Shown here in pieces: positions 36,086 to 45,799 of a stretch of DNA of 64,000 nucleotides (positions are counted from its first letter, which is position 1; each line of letters opens with the position of its first letter). The DNA comes from Crossaster papposus (Eukaryota > Echinodermata > Asteroidea > Velatida > Solasteridae): the NCBI GenBank assembly GCA_037893245.1, contig JBAIAA010000596.1, positions 434,001 to 498,000 on the forward strand, given 5' to 3'. The translations under genes were made by a program, and so were the position numbers. The notes under the pieces were generated by a model. It did not search any database. It was given only the letters and a program-made list of their open reading frames with translations, and was not told where the DNA came from.

Positions 36086-37397
36086 ATACTATAATACTAT
36101 ACTGCAAGGGAAGCACATAATAATAGTACATGTACAGCCAAAGATCCTGTACATACAGTGTACATCATCACACTGCGAATTTGTACAGGGCACGGTAAAA
36201 CCGCGTCAGTAAAATGACGTCAGTTGTTTTGGTCAATGGGGGAATTAGTTGCGCCGCTTACGTTGGGTGTGTAAACGCGTGTGGAAACAGCACCAGTGCA
36301 GTGTACAGTTCATGTGGGGAGTGGATATCTGATGAGCAAATCTTTGATCGATTAAAATGTTTGTTACTAATTTATATACGAAACTGGTTATATGAATAGC
36401 AATAAATAAATAATCGTCTGCATTATAAAAGGAATAATATACAAAAGTAAAAAAGGAAAGTTCGGTAAGTTGATGGGGGCACTACAAACTCAGCATAAAT
36501 TCAATTGGCAAAACTTAATTAAATGTTGTTTCAATTCGTTTCATTTCCATTGCTAGTGAAACGTTTCCAAAACAGGTATGATACAGATAGGAATTCTACA
36601 AATTGAATTGATTCGTTAGACATGGGTATTTTCCGGGTCTCTCACAGCCGGATAGCTGCGACTAGAATGAGGATCATAAAGATCCTAGATATAGGTGCGC
36701 GTATAGGTGCCCGTATCTAGCTCACACTGCCTATGGTCTTGAACCTCAATGGTTCGTAAGTCTGAAGTACTGAATGGTAACACTAGCAACCAAAGAAACC
36801 AGTGTGCAAATAAACCATGTTTTCTTCAGACGGTCTGGCCCTACTCAAACCATCCCCCCCATCCCCCCCCCCCCCCGTTATCCCTCTTTTGTTTGTACAT
36901 AGGATTTGTACACGATTTGGAATCGTAGACCTTCTTTCAATTGTGGACCCATATTGTTAGCCCCCAAAAGTTTGCCAAACCCCAAGGTGATACAATCCTC
37001 CTTTAAAAATTAATATAAAAGGTATAGCTACAACTGGTCAGACAGAATACATGGAATATAACCAGTTTATTTAGAAATGTTTGCATTAATTATGTGTGTT
37101 CACTCAGTCTTATTTAAAGGCATGGTCTTGCGCATTGTCATACATATTACAGGTAGCATATGCCCCCCTATCCATGCCCTCCGACCAAGTTAAACAATTA
37201 AAGCGACTAGCGATGACGAAAGGAGTTTTTAGTATTTGTTTGGGCACTCACAGATGAATCACTTATTATATATTAACAATTAATGTTCAGCTTGTTGATT
37301 ATATTCAATATTATGCACACTTACTTACCGTATTAATTGACAGTGATGACTTCACGAGTGGCAGCGATGACATGCACGTGCATAGCAGGACTAGCGA
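36086..37397. other. non-coding stretch inside the giant element
   Basis: No gene. A poly-C run lies at about 36857-36877 and an imperfect palindrome (CTAGATATAGGTGCGCGTATAGGTGCCCGTATCTAG) at about 36684-36720 was noted in two halves. Confidence 0.5.
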
Positions 37398-37830
37398 TAT
37401 AGTAATCCGCCCGGGCGAAATAGTAATCCGCCCGGGCGAAATAGTAATCCGCCCGGGCGAAATAGTAATCCGCCCGGGCGAAATAGTAATCCACCCGGGC
37501 GAAATAGTAATCCGCCCGGGCGAAATAGTAATCCGCCCGGGCGAAATAGTAATCCGCCCGGGCGAAATAGTAATCCGCCCGGGCGAAATAGTAATCCGCC
37601 CGGGCGAAATAGTAATCCGCCCGGGCGAAATAGTAATCCGCCCGGGCGAAATAGTAATCCGCCCGGGCGAAATAGTAATCCGCCCGGGCGAAATAGTAAT
37701 CCGCCCGGGCGAAATAGTAATCCGCCCGGGCGAAATAGTAATCCGCCCGGGCGAAATAGTAATCCGCCCGGGCGAAATAGTAATCCGCCCGGGCGAAATA
37801 GTAATCCGCCCGGGCGAAATAGTAATCCGG
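37398..37830. repeat. arm array 5, 21-bp repeats, right copy
   Basis: About 20 units of GATTACTATTTCGCCCGGGC read on minus, highly uniform (one A for G variant near 37491). Confidence 0.9.
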
Positions 37831-38016
37831 AAAACTTTTTTTGGTCATGTCCTCAATACGCTTCCGTACGTTTGTCATGAGTGTACTATATTGCCCTATT
37901 ATTGTTCAACGTCCACTATAAAACCAATTTTGAGTGCGTAAATGAACACGAACACTGCACGTATACAACGCGCGTTGAGCTAAAGCGCATGCGCATAGTA
38001 CTAGGCCCCCACGAAT

Positions 38017-38138
38017 GGGAGACTTTTGAGACGATAGCGGGCGCCCCACAAGCCGGTCCTTTTCTATTGTTCCCAGTGACGAGAACAATAGAAAAGGACC
38101 GGCTGGTGGGGCGCCCGCTATCGTCTCAAAAGTCTCCC
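38017..38138. repeat. 56-bp-arm hairpin nested in the MULE left end
   Basis: GGGAGACTTTTGAGACGATA continuing through GTCCTTTTCTATTGTTC is followed after a ~9-base loop by its reverse complement. It is flanked by AT on both sides; removing it restores CACGAATTAGGAG as in the other MULE end, so it is a separate insertion with a 2-bp duplication. Confidence 0.85.
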
Positions 38139-38700
38139 ATTAGGAGAGGAGCGGGACGCTCCTCATTCAAAGGTTGAAATTATTTAATTAATTACTTACC
38201 GTGGGTCGATTTTGTCGTGCGATATCTCATTCGAAAGCTCATAACAAATACAATGCTAGAAAATTATCAATTCAATTTGAAAATCTTTTGTTCAGGGTGT
38301 CACACCCAAAAAGCACGGAGACAACCACTTTAACAGAAACAAAACCGTCATTAAATGTTCTAATTCTTCTTGCGTATGGTGTGCACAGCCTATCTGTTGT
38401 AGGCCAAGGTAAAATGTTGTCTTTAAATGACCAAGTTTTCAATTTGTATCACTGAAATTGGAACATATATTGAATTCGATGATGATGATGACGATGAACC
38501 AAATAAGTACTATGCAAGTTCAAGTCCCGATACAAGTTGCCTGTACAACCCACAAAGTTTATCGAATTCCACGCATTTTATGATTTAGAGGAATACCATT
38601 TTAATTTGTTAGGGGTGCTATGCATTTTCCTTCTTTTAAAATAATCTTAGCATTGTTTTGGGGGAAAGTAGGCCTACATGTATTTCTTTTCGCTTTGCAG

Positions 38701-38960
38701 GCTATCACAAGACAATGAACGACTCCATTGTTGTGAAGCACCCGTCACTCTGGATCTTCATCAGGCACCTGAAGGATCGCCAAGCAGTGATCGAACGGAA
38801 CAGAGATGCGGCTGATCGAGGGGAAGAACCACCACTGAGACGAAGGAAGTGGAGGCGCCTCGAGAGGAGACTGCTTCGTCTGAAGCAACAGTACAGTGAC
38901 GGTGACCGTCACCTAGACTCTTACTGGGCCGCAGTGTGCCACTGTATTGGTTATGAATAG
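38701..38960 (+). pseudogene. MULE transposase, C-terminal exon only
   Basis: Follows a clean acceptor (CGCTTTGCAG at 38700), phase 1, and ends at TAG. The residues YHKTMNDSIVVKHPSLWIFI, then RHLKDRQ and a basic stretch PPLRRRKWRRLERRLLRLKQ, match the end of invertebrate MULE transposases, where a W-H-N-x-L motif is followed by HP-x-(I/L)W and a basic RRxRKY-like region. The DDE core exons are missing, so the element cannot move by itself. Confidence 0.7.
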
Positions 38961-39411
38961 AGTCAGTTGCCTGCCCGTCCGTCCGTCGTCATCATCATTG
39001 GGTGGGGGGGGGGGGGGGGGGGGGGGGGGGAGGGGGGGGGGGGGGTTGCAAACACTCTTTGGGTAAGGGATCACAGTTTATAGGCCTATACATTTTGCAC
39101 AACATAATTGTTTTACACATTTTGAAGTTAGGATTTTAAGCAGTTATTTGTAGGCATGCTTCTCAATTAACGTTTAAAGTTGGTGTGTCCGTGCTTTTTG
39201 GGTGTGGCACCCTGAAGAATGGATTTTCAAATTGAATTGTATTGAATTGTAGCATTGTATTTGTTATATATATTTTTGAATGAGATATCTCACGAAAAAA
39301 AATCGGCCCACGGTGAGTATTAATTAAATAATTTCAACTTTTGAATTAGGAGCGTTCCGCTCCTAATTCGTGGGGGCCTAGTATGCGCATGCACTATTTC
39401 GACTGCATGGG

Positions 39412-40080
39412 GTAGATTTTATTACATTACTGGTCGATTTTATTATATTACTGATTGTAACAACTATGGGGAACATAGGGACTGGGGAACATAGGGACTG
39501 GGGAACATAGGGACTGGGGAACATAGGGACTGGGGAACATAGGGACTGGGGAACATCGGGTTGACCCCTGCATATAGTACCGGTACATATGTGCATATAG
39601 TGCATAGTACATGTGCATATAGTGCATATAGTACATGTGCATATATAGTACATGTGCATATATAGTACGGTACATGTGCATATATAGTACATGTGCATAT
39701 ATAGTACATGTGCATATAGTACATGTGCATATAGTACATGTGCATAGTACATGTACGGTACTATATGTAGATGTACTATATATGCACATGTACTATATAT
39801 GTACATGTACCGGTACTATACATGCACATGTACCGTACTATATATGCACATGTATATATATATGCACTATATGCACATGTACTATATATGCACATGTATA
39901 TATATGCACTATATGCACATGTACTATATGCACATGTACTATATGCACATGTACTATATGCACATGTACTATATGCACATGTACTATATGCACATGTACT
40001 ATATAACCTTAACCTCTTTATGTACATGTCATGTACAAGTACTGTGTTTGAATGTACATGTACATGTACATGTATAACCT
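39412..40080. repeat. arm arrays 4, 3 and 2, right copies
   Basis: Array 4 (21-bp) 39412-39455, array 3 (16-bp, GGGGAACATAGGGACT) 39468-39560 and array 2 (13/15-bp ACATGTGCATATAGT) 39570-40015, with a palindromic switch near 39755, then the ACATGTACATGTACATGT tail. Same order as the left arm, inverted, with fewer units. Confidence 0.85.
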
Positions 40081-41904
40081 TATTCTCTTTTTCAATTAAT
40101 TTAATAACATGCAGCCTGTACGTTTTTGTGAGGACATTTCCCTTTATTTAAACCACAATTCAAAACCTTGGATAAGGGAATGAAGATAAGATAAAAGCCA
40201 TCTTTTTGTGTGCAATATGGCAACATTATTTCGTTGTAGACTTGGGTAAATAGAGGGGTCCAAGATATTTATTTTATTTACTGGAGAGGTATTATTCTGC
40301 CATCCCGGTCATTTGAAAGAATATTTTGAAAGTGGTTTTTTCTATAAATCAGTTTTGGATTATAGAGGAAATAATATATGTATGTATAATTATGATAATG
40401 CAGGTTGGTCTACTAAACAAATGTGTTCCTTTTTTATATTGTATAATTCTCGAACCTCTAGTACTAGTACTGACTAAATTTAGTCGTGAATTTGACATTC
40501 ATAAGGAGGAATGGAGTAAGATTAATTTTTTGACTTTTAGATCTTGTAATCAAAGAGTTTAAAACATAAATCTTCCAGTATAAAATTAATATGAATTCTT
40601 AAACCCTAACTCCCTACCCTATTTTTGTTAAACATAACCTGATTCCTGAAAAATCCTGCAATTCCAAAGTGTTAAAACTCCATGTAACCTGAACCCTGCA
40701 TGCAAAATCCTACATTATTTGTTACTGGTGACCACTGCCTGAATCCTGCAAAATCCTGCTATGAGTTGGTTTATCATTGAAATAAAAGCACCCAAACATG
40801 GAACAAACAGGTGCTAAGTGCACGTATTACAACAAGGGTCTGCAGTCACTCTTCACACATGACTCTTGGTTTGTTAACGTCTCCTATCCTTGACACATAA
40901 CTTACACCTTGACTGAAGCTCTATGGAGCATGTGCATAGAGCACGAGCAGTGTGAAAGTACAAATTAACAAATAACCTGAATCCTTCAAAATTCTTATTT
41001 GGATAAATACCCAAGTAACCTTAATCCTGCCAAATCATTCAGCATCAGAGTTTAGGCCTTATGACCTGGATCCTGCTTTATCCTCCAGTGGCAAAAACCC
41101 CCAAAGCCCTAAAGTCCTTCGATGCATTAACTTCCAAGTGACCTTAGTGATTCTCCCTGCATTTTGCAAGGAGGATTCTGGAGGATTTTGGAAGGTTAGG
41201 GTTAATGACAAATGTTAGACTTTTCCAAAGAAAAATTGTGGATGATGATTCTTACTCTTTTTGTTCAAATCTTTCAGAGACAATGAAGCATATTTTGTTT
41301 GAGTGTGAACAAGTTAAAAGGAATGAATTTAATTTAAAAACTGATGGGAAAGCCATGCTCATGTGCGTTTAAACATAATTATGTTATAAATCTATTGTTT
41401 TGGATACAATATTGATCATCCTAATTTTATTTTGAATCTTTGCATTATTTTGTTATTTTTAACTGTAGATTTAAGCATCGGGTGCCTACACTTGAGTATT
41501 TATTCAGATTCAATTATGTAAAAAAAAGATAGCCTTTGCCAGTATAAATACTGTGCATAAGTTTGTATCTCAAATTGCAAATTCTTCAAACTTAGTTTGT
41601 GCAGATTGAATACCGGTAATAACAATTATATAATTTGTTTTGTTTTGTGTATTTTGTTGAGTTAAAAATAAAACAAAAGTCGAAAAGAAAAGAAAATAAT
41701 TAATGGACATTTATCTCCCTGGTGGTTAATTTTATTTGAATTTGTTCAATAGTTCAATAGTATTCTGCATTCGAAATGGAGTGATTGTGTGTGGTATACT
41801 GTACGAAGCTGTTTGCACGTAGTTCCTCGTTCGACGTTCAATATTCATACTACCAGCTCCTTATTCGACATTCAATGCCAAACACACGTTCGAATGTTGA
41901 AAAA
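40081..41904. repeat. arm core, right copy, with a LINE 3'-end relic
   Basis: Inverted copy of 24086-25920. On the plus strand 41214-41372 encodes VDDDSYSFCSNLSETMKHIL then FECEQVKRNEF, a non-LTR RT C-terminal Cys/His motif. 40326-40562 is a 78-codon frame differing from the left copy at only about three residues. Confidence 0.6.
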
Positions 41905-42735
41905 AATGTGCGATAAATTGTGCGATAAAATGTGCGATGTCGCAGATTTCTGCGCAGAAATGTGCGATAAAATCTGCAATGTCGCAGAAATCAGCGCAGA
42001 AATGTGCGATAAAATGTGCGATGTCGCAGATTTCTGCGCAAAAATGTGCGATAAAATCTGCAATATTGTAGATTTCTGCGCAGAAATGTGCGATAAAATG
42101 TGCAATATCGCAGAATTCTGCGCAGAAATGTGCGATAAAATGTGCGATATTGCAGAATTCTGCGCAGAAATGTGCAATAAAATCTGCAATATCGCAAAAT
42201 TCTGCGCAGAAATGTGCGATAAAATGTGTGATATTGCAGATTTCTGCGCAGAAATGTGCGATAAAATCTGCAATATCGTAGATTTCTGCGCAGAAATGTG
42301 CGATAAAATGTGCAATATCGCAGAAATCGGCGCAGAAATGTGCGATAAAATTTGCAATATCGCAGAAATCGGCGCAGAAATGTACGATAAAATGTGCAAT
42401 ATCTCAGAAATCGGCGCAGAAATGTGCGATAAAATGTGCAATATCGCAGAAATCGGCGCCGAAATGTACGATAAAATGTGCGATATCGCAGAAATCGGCG
42501 CAGAAATGTGCGATAAAATGTGCAATATCGCAGAAATCGGCGCCGAAATGTGCGATAAAATGTGCAATATCGCGGAAATCGGCGCCGAAATGTTCGATAA
42601 AATGTGCAATATCGCAGAAATCGGCGCCGAAATGTGCGATAAAATGTGCAATATCGCAGAAATCGGCGCCGAAATGTGCGATAAAATCGGCGACATCGCA
42701 GAAATCTGCGCAGAAATGTGCGATGTGCGATGTCC
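41905..42735. repeat. arm array 1, 42-bp units, right copy
   Basis: About 20 units; the outer half carries the GAAATCGGCGCCGAAATG variant, the inner half GATTTCTGCGCAGAAATG. The left array has the same two variants in mirrored order with different counts. Confidence 0.85.
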
Positions 42736-42751
42736 CTTCAGAACCACCATA

Positions 42752-42830
42752 TAAACACGCCAAGTTCAAGTTCGGAAATGTATGTCAGCAGCGAGCAAGG
42801 CCGGAAATGCGTGGGTGTGCTTCGATGGTC
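42752..42830 (+). repeat. dispersed repeat flanking the right end, copy 1
   Basis: TAAACACGCC, then GTCAGCAGCGAGCAAGGCCG and GAAATGCGTGGGTGTGCTT recur at 49285-49360. The right end of the giant element abuts this repeat. Confidence 0.7.
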
Positions 42831-42891
42831 TCCACTACCACCACCACCATTTTCACGTGAAGGATTAAGTTCACGTTTGTCAGGAAAATGT

Positions 42892-43430
42892 AGGTGTATA
42901 TAGCACGTTCTTATGTGGTTTTTAAAGCACCAAATATTTTGGTTATTAAGTTACTATCAAATCACTGGTGAAAGTCACGTGATTGTCACTGGTTATTTAG
43001 CTAGTCATCTTACGGCTCCACATAACGTTATTTGTTGGTGTATATAGCACGTTCTTATTTCGTTTTTAAAACACCAAATATTTTGGTTTTGAAGTTACCA
43101 TCAAATCACTGGTGAAAATCACGTGATTGTCACTGGTTATTTAGTTATAGTCTTATAAGGTTATTTGTTGGTGTATACAGTACGTTCTTATTTGGTTTTT
43201 AAAACATACAATATTTTGGCTTTGGAGTTACCATTAATTCACATGTGAAAATCACGTGAATGTCACTGGTTATTCAGCTAGTCATCTTACGGCTCCGCAT
43301 AATGTAATTTTTTGGTGTATAGAGCATGTTATTATTTGGTTTTAAAAACACCAAATATTTTGGTTCTAAAGTTACCATCAAGTCACTGGTGAAAATCACG
43401 TGATTGTCACTGATTCTAGCAACTGACAGA
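42892..43430 (+). repeat. four tandem ~140-bp units with AATCACGTGATT
   Basis: Units start GTGTATATAGCACGTTCTTA at about 42892, 43039, 43171 and 43315 (132-146 bp). Each has CACCAAATATTTTGGTT and ATCACTGGTGAAAATCACGTG. The CACGTG is centred in a palindrome. Confidence 0.85.
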
Positions 43431-44375
43431 TCAGAAGTGAGGAAATTTGTGTTCACAGTATTGGATGTTAAATTGTGGTATTTAGTCAAAAAAATCACTT
43501 TTGTTACCATAATATGTATTTATTTAAACAATTCCATTATTGAATTTGGATTTTTGTGCAAACATAGTTACAAATTCGCATTACATTTTATTCGTTTTCA
43601 AATTTTGACAATATTCATAAAAATTTGCTGTGACTTCGTCGTGGACAAAAAAAGCGTAGTATAAAACTAACTAACGGCAATGGCTAATGTGTAGTACTTA
43701 TTCAGTAGGTAATATTGTATGTATGCCTATGTATAATAAGTTAATTCCAATGTGTAATGTGTGATAAGTTAGTCCCATGGGTATTATAATTTCATTACGC
43801 AATTTGTATGTACATAATTAGAGTGTTAAAACAGTATATCTTTTTTCATCTTTTTTATTTTTATCTTGCCAATGTCCTCTGCAACACGTTGGAAGAACGG
43901 ATTATTCATGTTAGAATGACGTGATTATCACGTGCGCCTGCTATCAGGGAAACGAACCGAGAACGTCATAATTAGGTGCGGAAAACGTGACAAACGAAAG
44001 GGTTAATAAGGTGAATAATCGGTGTAAATTACGTGATTCAGGGAGGAAACAATGCCGTTATAGTGAGGTGTGCAAAACTCGTGATTTAAGAAAGCGCCGA
44101 TAACGTTATTTGTATGGTGAAATTATCGTTATTTTAACGTGATTAAATCACGTGAATATTTGGTGAAAACGCATTAACGCCTACCACGTGATTTTCACGT
44201 GTCTCAAAAACGTAACTTGCATCATACTTATCACCTAAAAATAACGTGTTTTCACGTTCCTCTGTTTATTGGGGCGCGTCCGGTGCACGCTCAACATTCA
44301 CATTCTCCCCGCATGCGCGGGGCCGGGATGCGCAGTCTAGTCAAGTCTTTATTATAAACGTTTTCCCAAACGTAA
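43431..44375. other. non-coding stretch rich in CACGTG and ACGTGATT
   Basis: No gene. Between 43915 and 44260 the words ACGTGATT, AATCACGT and CACGTG appear repeatedly (for example 43918, 43930, 44032, 44140, 44186), extending the theme of the tandem units. Could be the remains of the same repeat. Confidence 0.55.
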
Positions 44376-44699
44376 CTGGCAGATTCATGAATTATTCAGT
44401 AGTTTGGATGAGAAGTTATGTTGATTCACCGGAATAAAACATGACGTCACAGCATTGTTGTTATTTTAAATCACTTTAAAGAACAGCTGTTGTCGAGCTG
44501 CTTTACGTAGTGTAGTGGATAGGATGGGCTATGGATCAAAGATCCCTGGTTCGAATCCTGCTGTAGGTCACCTCGTTTTTCTTAGTCAAATTGATATCTT
44601 TGCAGTTTTTTTTTTATTTAAGGGAAAAAAGAGAGACCTATAACCTAAGTGTTGTACAGTGATCAATGCAACTACTGAATAATTCATGAAATCTGCCAG
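44376..44699. mobile_element. MITE with 31-bp TIRs carrying a tRNA-like insert
   Basis: CTGGCAGATTCATGAATTAT then TCAGTAGTTTG at 44376-44406 pairs with CAACTACTGAATAATTCATG then AAATCTGCCAG at 44669-44699 (one base gap). It encloses a tRNA-like sequence. Confidence 0.75.
44501..44570 (+). tRNA. tRNA-like sequence, probably SINE-derived
   Basis: A-box-like TAGTGTAGTGGATAGG and B-box GGTTCGAATCC, with partly matching ends TTTACGTA and TGTAGGTC. The anticodon arm (GGATCAAAGATCC) folds poorly, so it is unlikely to be a working tRNA gene. Confidence 0.45.
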
Positions 44700-45799
44700 C
44701 GAGCCAACTTGAACTCGTACGCAAGCCAACTCTTTTTTATTTTATATTAATTTAATAATGTAATTTGTAAATCTTAAAAAAGAGGGTCTAGTCCATTTTA
44801 GTTAACAAACTTTTATAAGAATTACTTACCCCTATAACGTTTCACAAATAAAGTATTTATAAACAGTTAGGGCCTTTTTAGGGCCTAATTAAAATAATAC
44901 ATTCATTGGTGGATTGAGCATAATTCCTCCATGGGTTGAGAAACATATAATGGATACATAAATGTAAAGAGTTTAAACTGGTTGATGCATCTAACATGTG
45001 TCTAACCATAGAGGAAGGCTTCCTCCATGGTATTATTAAGTCTAACTGGTCTAACCAAGAGGAAACAATCTGGATGAGGAGAATGTGCAAATCCGATATT
45101 GGAAATATTGGAAGAACAAAACAATGATCAAAGTAATGGACCTCAAGACTAAAACAAAATAAATAAGTCAAGAGATCCTCCTTTCGATCACTACCCAAAA
45201 AACCGGTTATTGTCCTTGCCATCTGTCATATAAACCGACACACAAATAAAAACAAGGAAAAAGAAAAGTAAACTGAAAAGATGGTGACCGATGAAGTGCA
45301 TTGAATAGCACAGAAAATATGCTCTGCTCCCCTTCCAAAAAAAAGAAAGAAAAAAGAGGGGACGGCATATTATCACCGGTAATAATCAATCATGTACTTG
45401 CCCGTCTACGAACTCCAACCACTGACTGTCATCTAGCAGAGATAATGTGGCTAGAACTGACCCCCCAGATGCGTGTCTCACCCCAAAACAAAAGGAAAAA
45501 AGAGTTAAGAATTACGCTCTGGATAGGCCAGTCAAACAACCACTCTCTGGCATACCCACTAGATAACGTACAATTACAGATTTATCTCTACAGACCCGCC
45601 ACAAATACAATCCATATGATACTACGTGTCAGCAGAACCTTTTCCGCGTTTCAGAAAAATAACGGAAAATAAGAATTACGCTCTGGGCAGTAAAGTTACG
45701 CAACCACACTGCTGGCGTAAATATACAGATTTATCTCTGCAGACCAGCCTCAAACATAAAATCATATGATACTTCACGCAGCAGAACCGTTTCAGTATA
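44700..45799. other. non-coding stretch
   Basis: AGAATTACGCTCTGG occurs twice (45509 and 45662), the edge of the repeat field to the right. No gene. Confidence 0.5.

Larger units (their letters stand above)
37987..39392. mobile_element. Mutator-like element (MULE) inserted in the right arm
   Basis: Long inverted ends (about 38000-38330 without the hairpin against about 39185-39392) start CTAGGCCCCCACGAATTAGG and include ACCGTGGGTCGATTTTGTCG and ACACCCAAAAAGCACGGA. ATGCGCAT occurs next to both tips and could be an 8-bp target duplication, although it is also palindromic. The interior has one coding exon (38701-38960) from a Mutator-type transposase and a very long poly-G tract (39003-39046). 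The element is absent from the left arm. Confidence 0.75.
23321..42751. mobile_element. 19.4 kb DNA transposon with ~5 kb mirrored arms, transposase and HECT ligase
   Basis: The two outer ends are the same sequence inverted: TATGGTGGCTCTGAAGGGAC at 23321 and its near-perfect reverse complement ending at 42751. Homology continues inward: 42-bp array, a 1.8 kb non-repetitive segment (24086-25920 against 40081-41904, about 98-99 percent alike by eye), three further arrays, and a 21-bp GC-rich array at the inner edge (27735-28250 against 37398-37830). Between the arms lie an integrase-type transposase (28304-30410, +) and a HECT ligase gene (32168-35400, -). The DDE protein resembles the integrase-like family I associate with IS3EU-type eukaryotic transposons; that assignment is from memory. 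The flanks do not show a matching target duplication. Confidence 0.75.

Noticed and set aside
36214..36399. 61-codon Cys-containing ORF (MTSVVLVNGGISCAAYVGCV)
   Set aside because: No family resemblance, no splice partners, and downstream of a hairpin element; treated as chance.
45191..45672. Overlapping 60-120 codon ORFs near 45.3 kb
   Set aside because: Lie in the edge of a repeat field, mutually overlapping, no domain.
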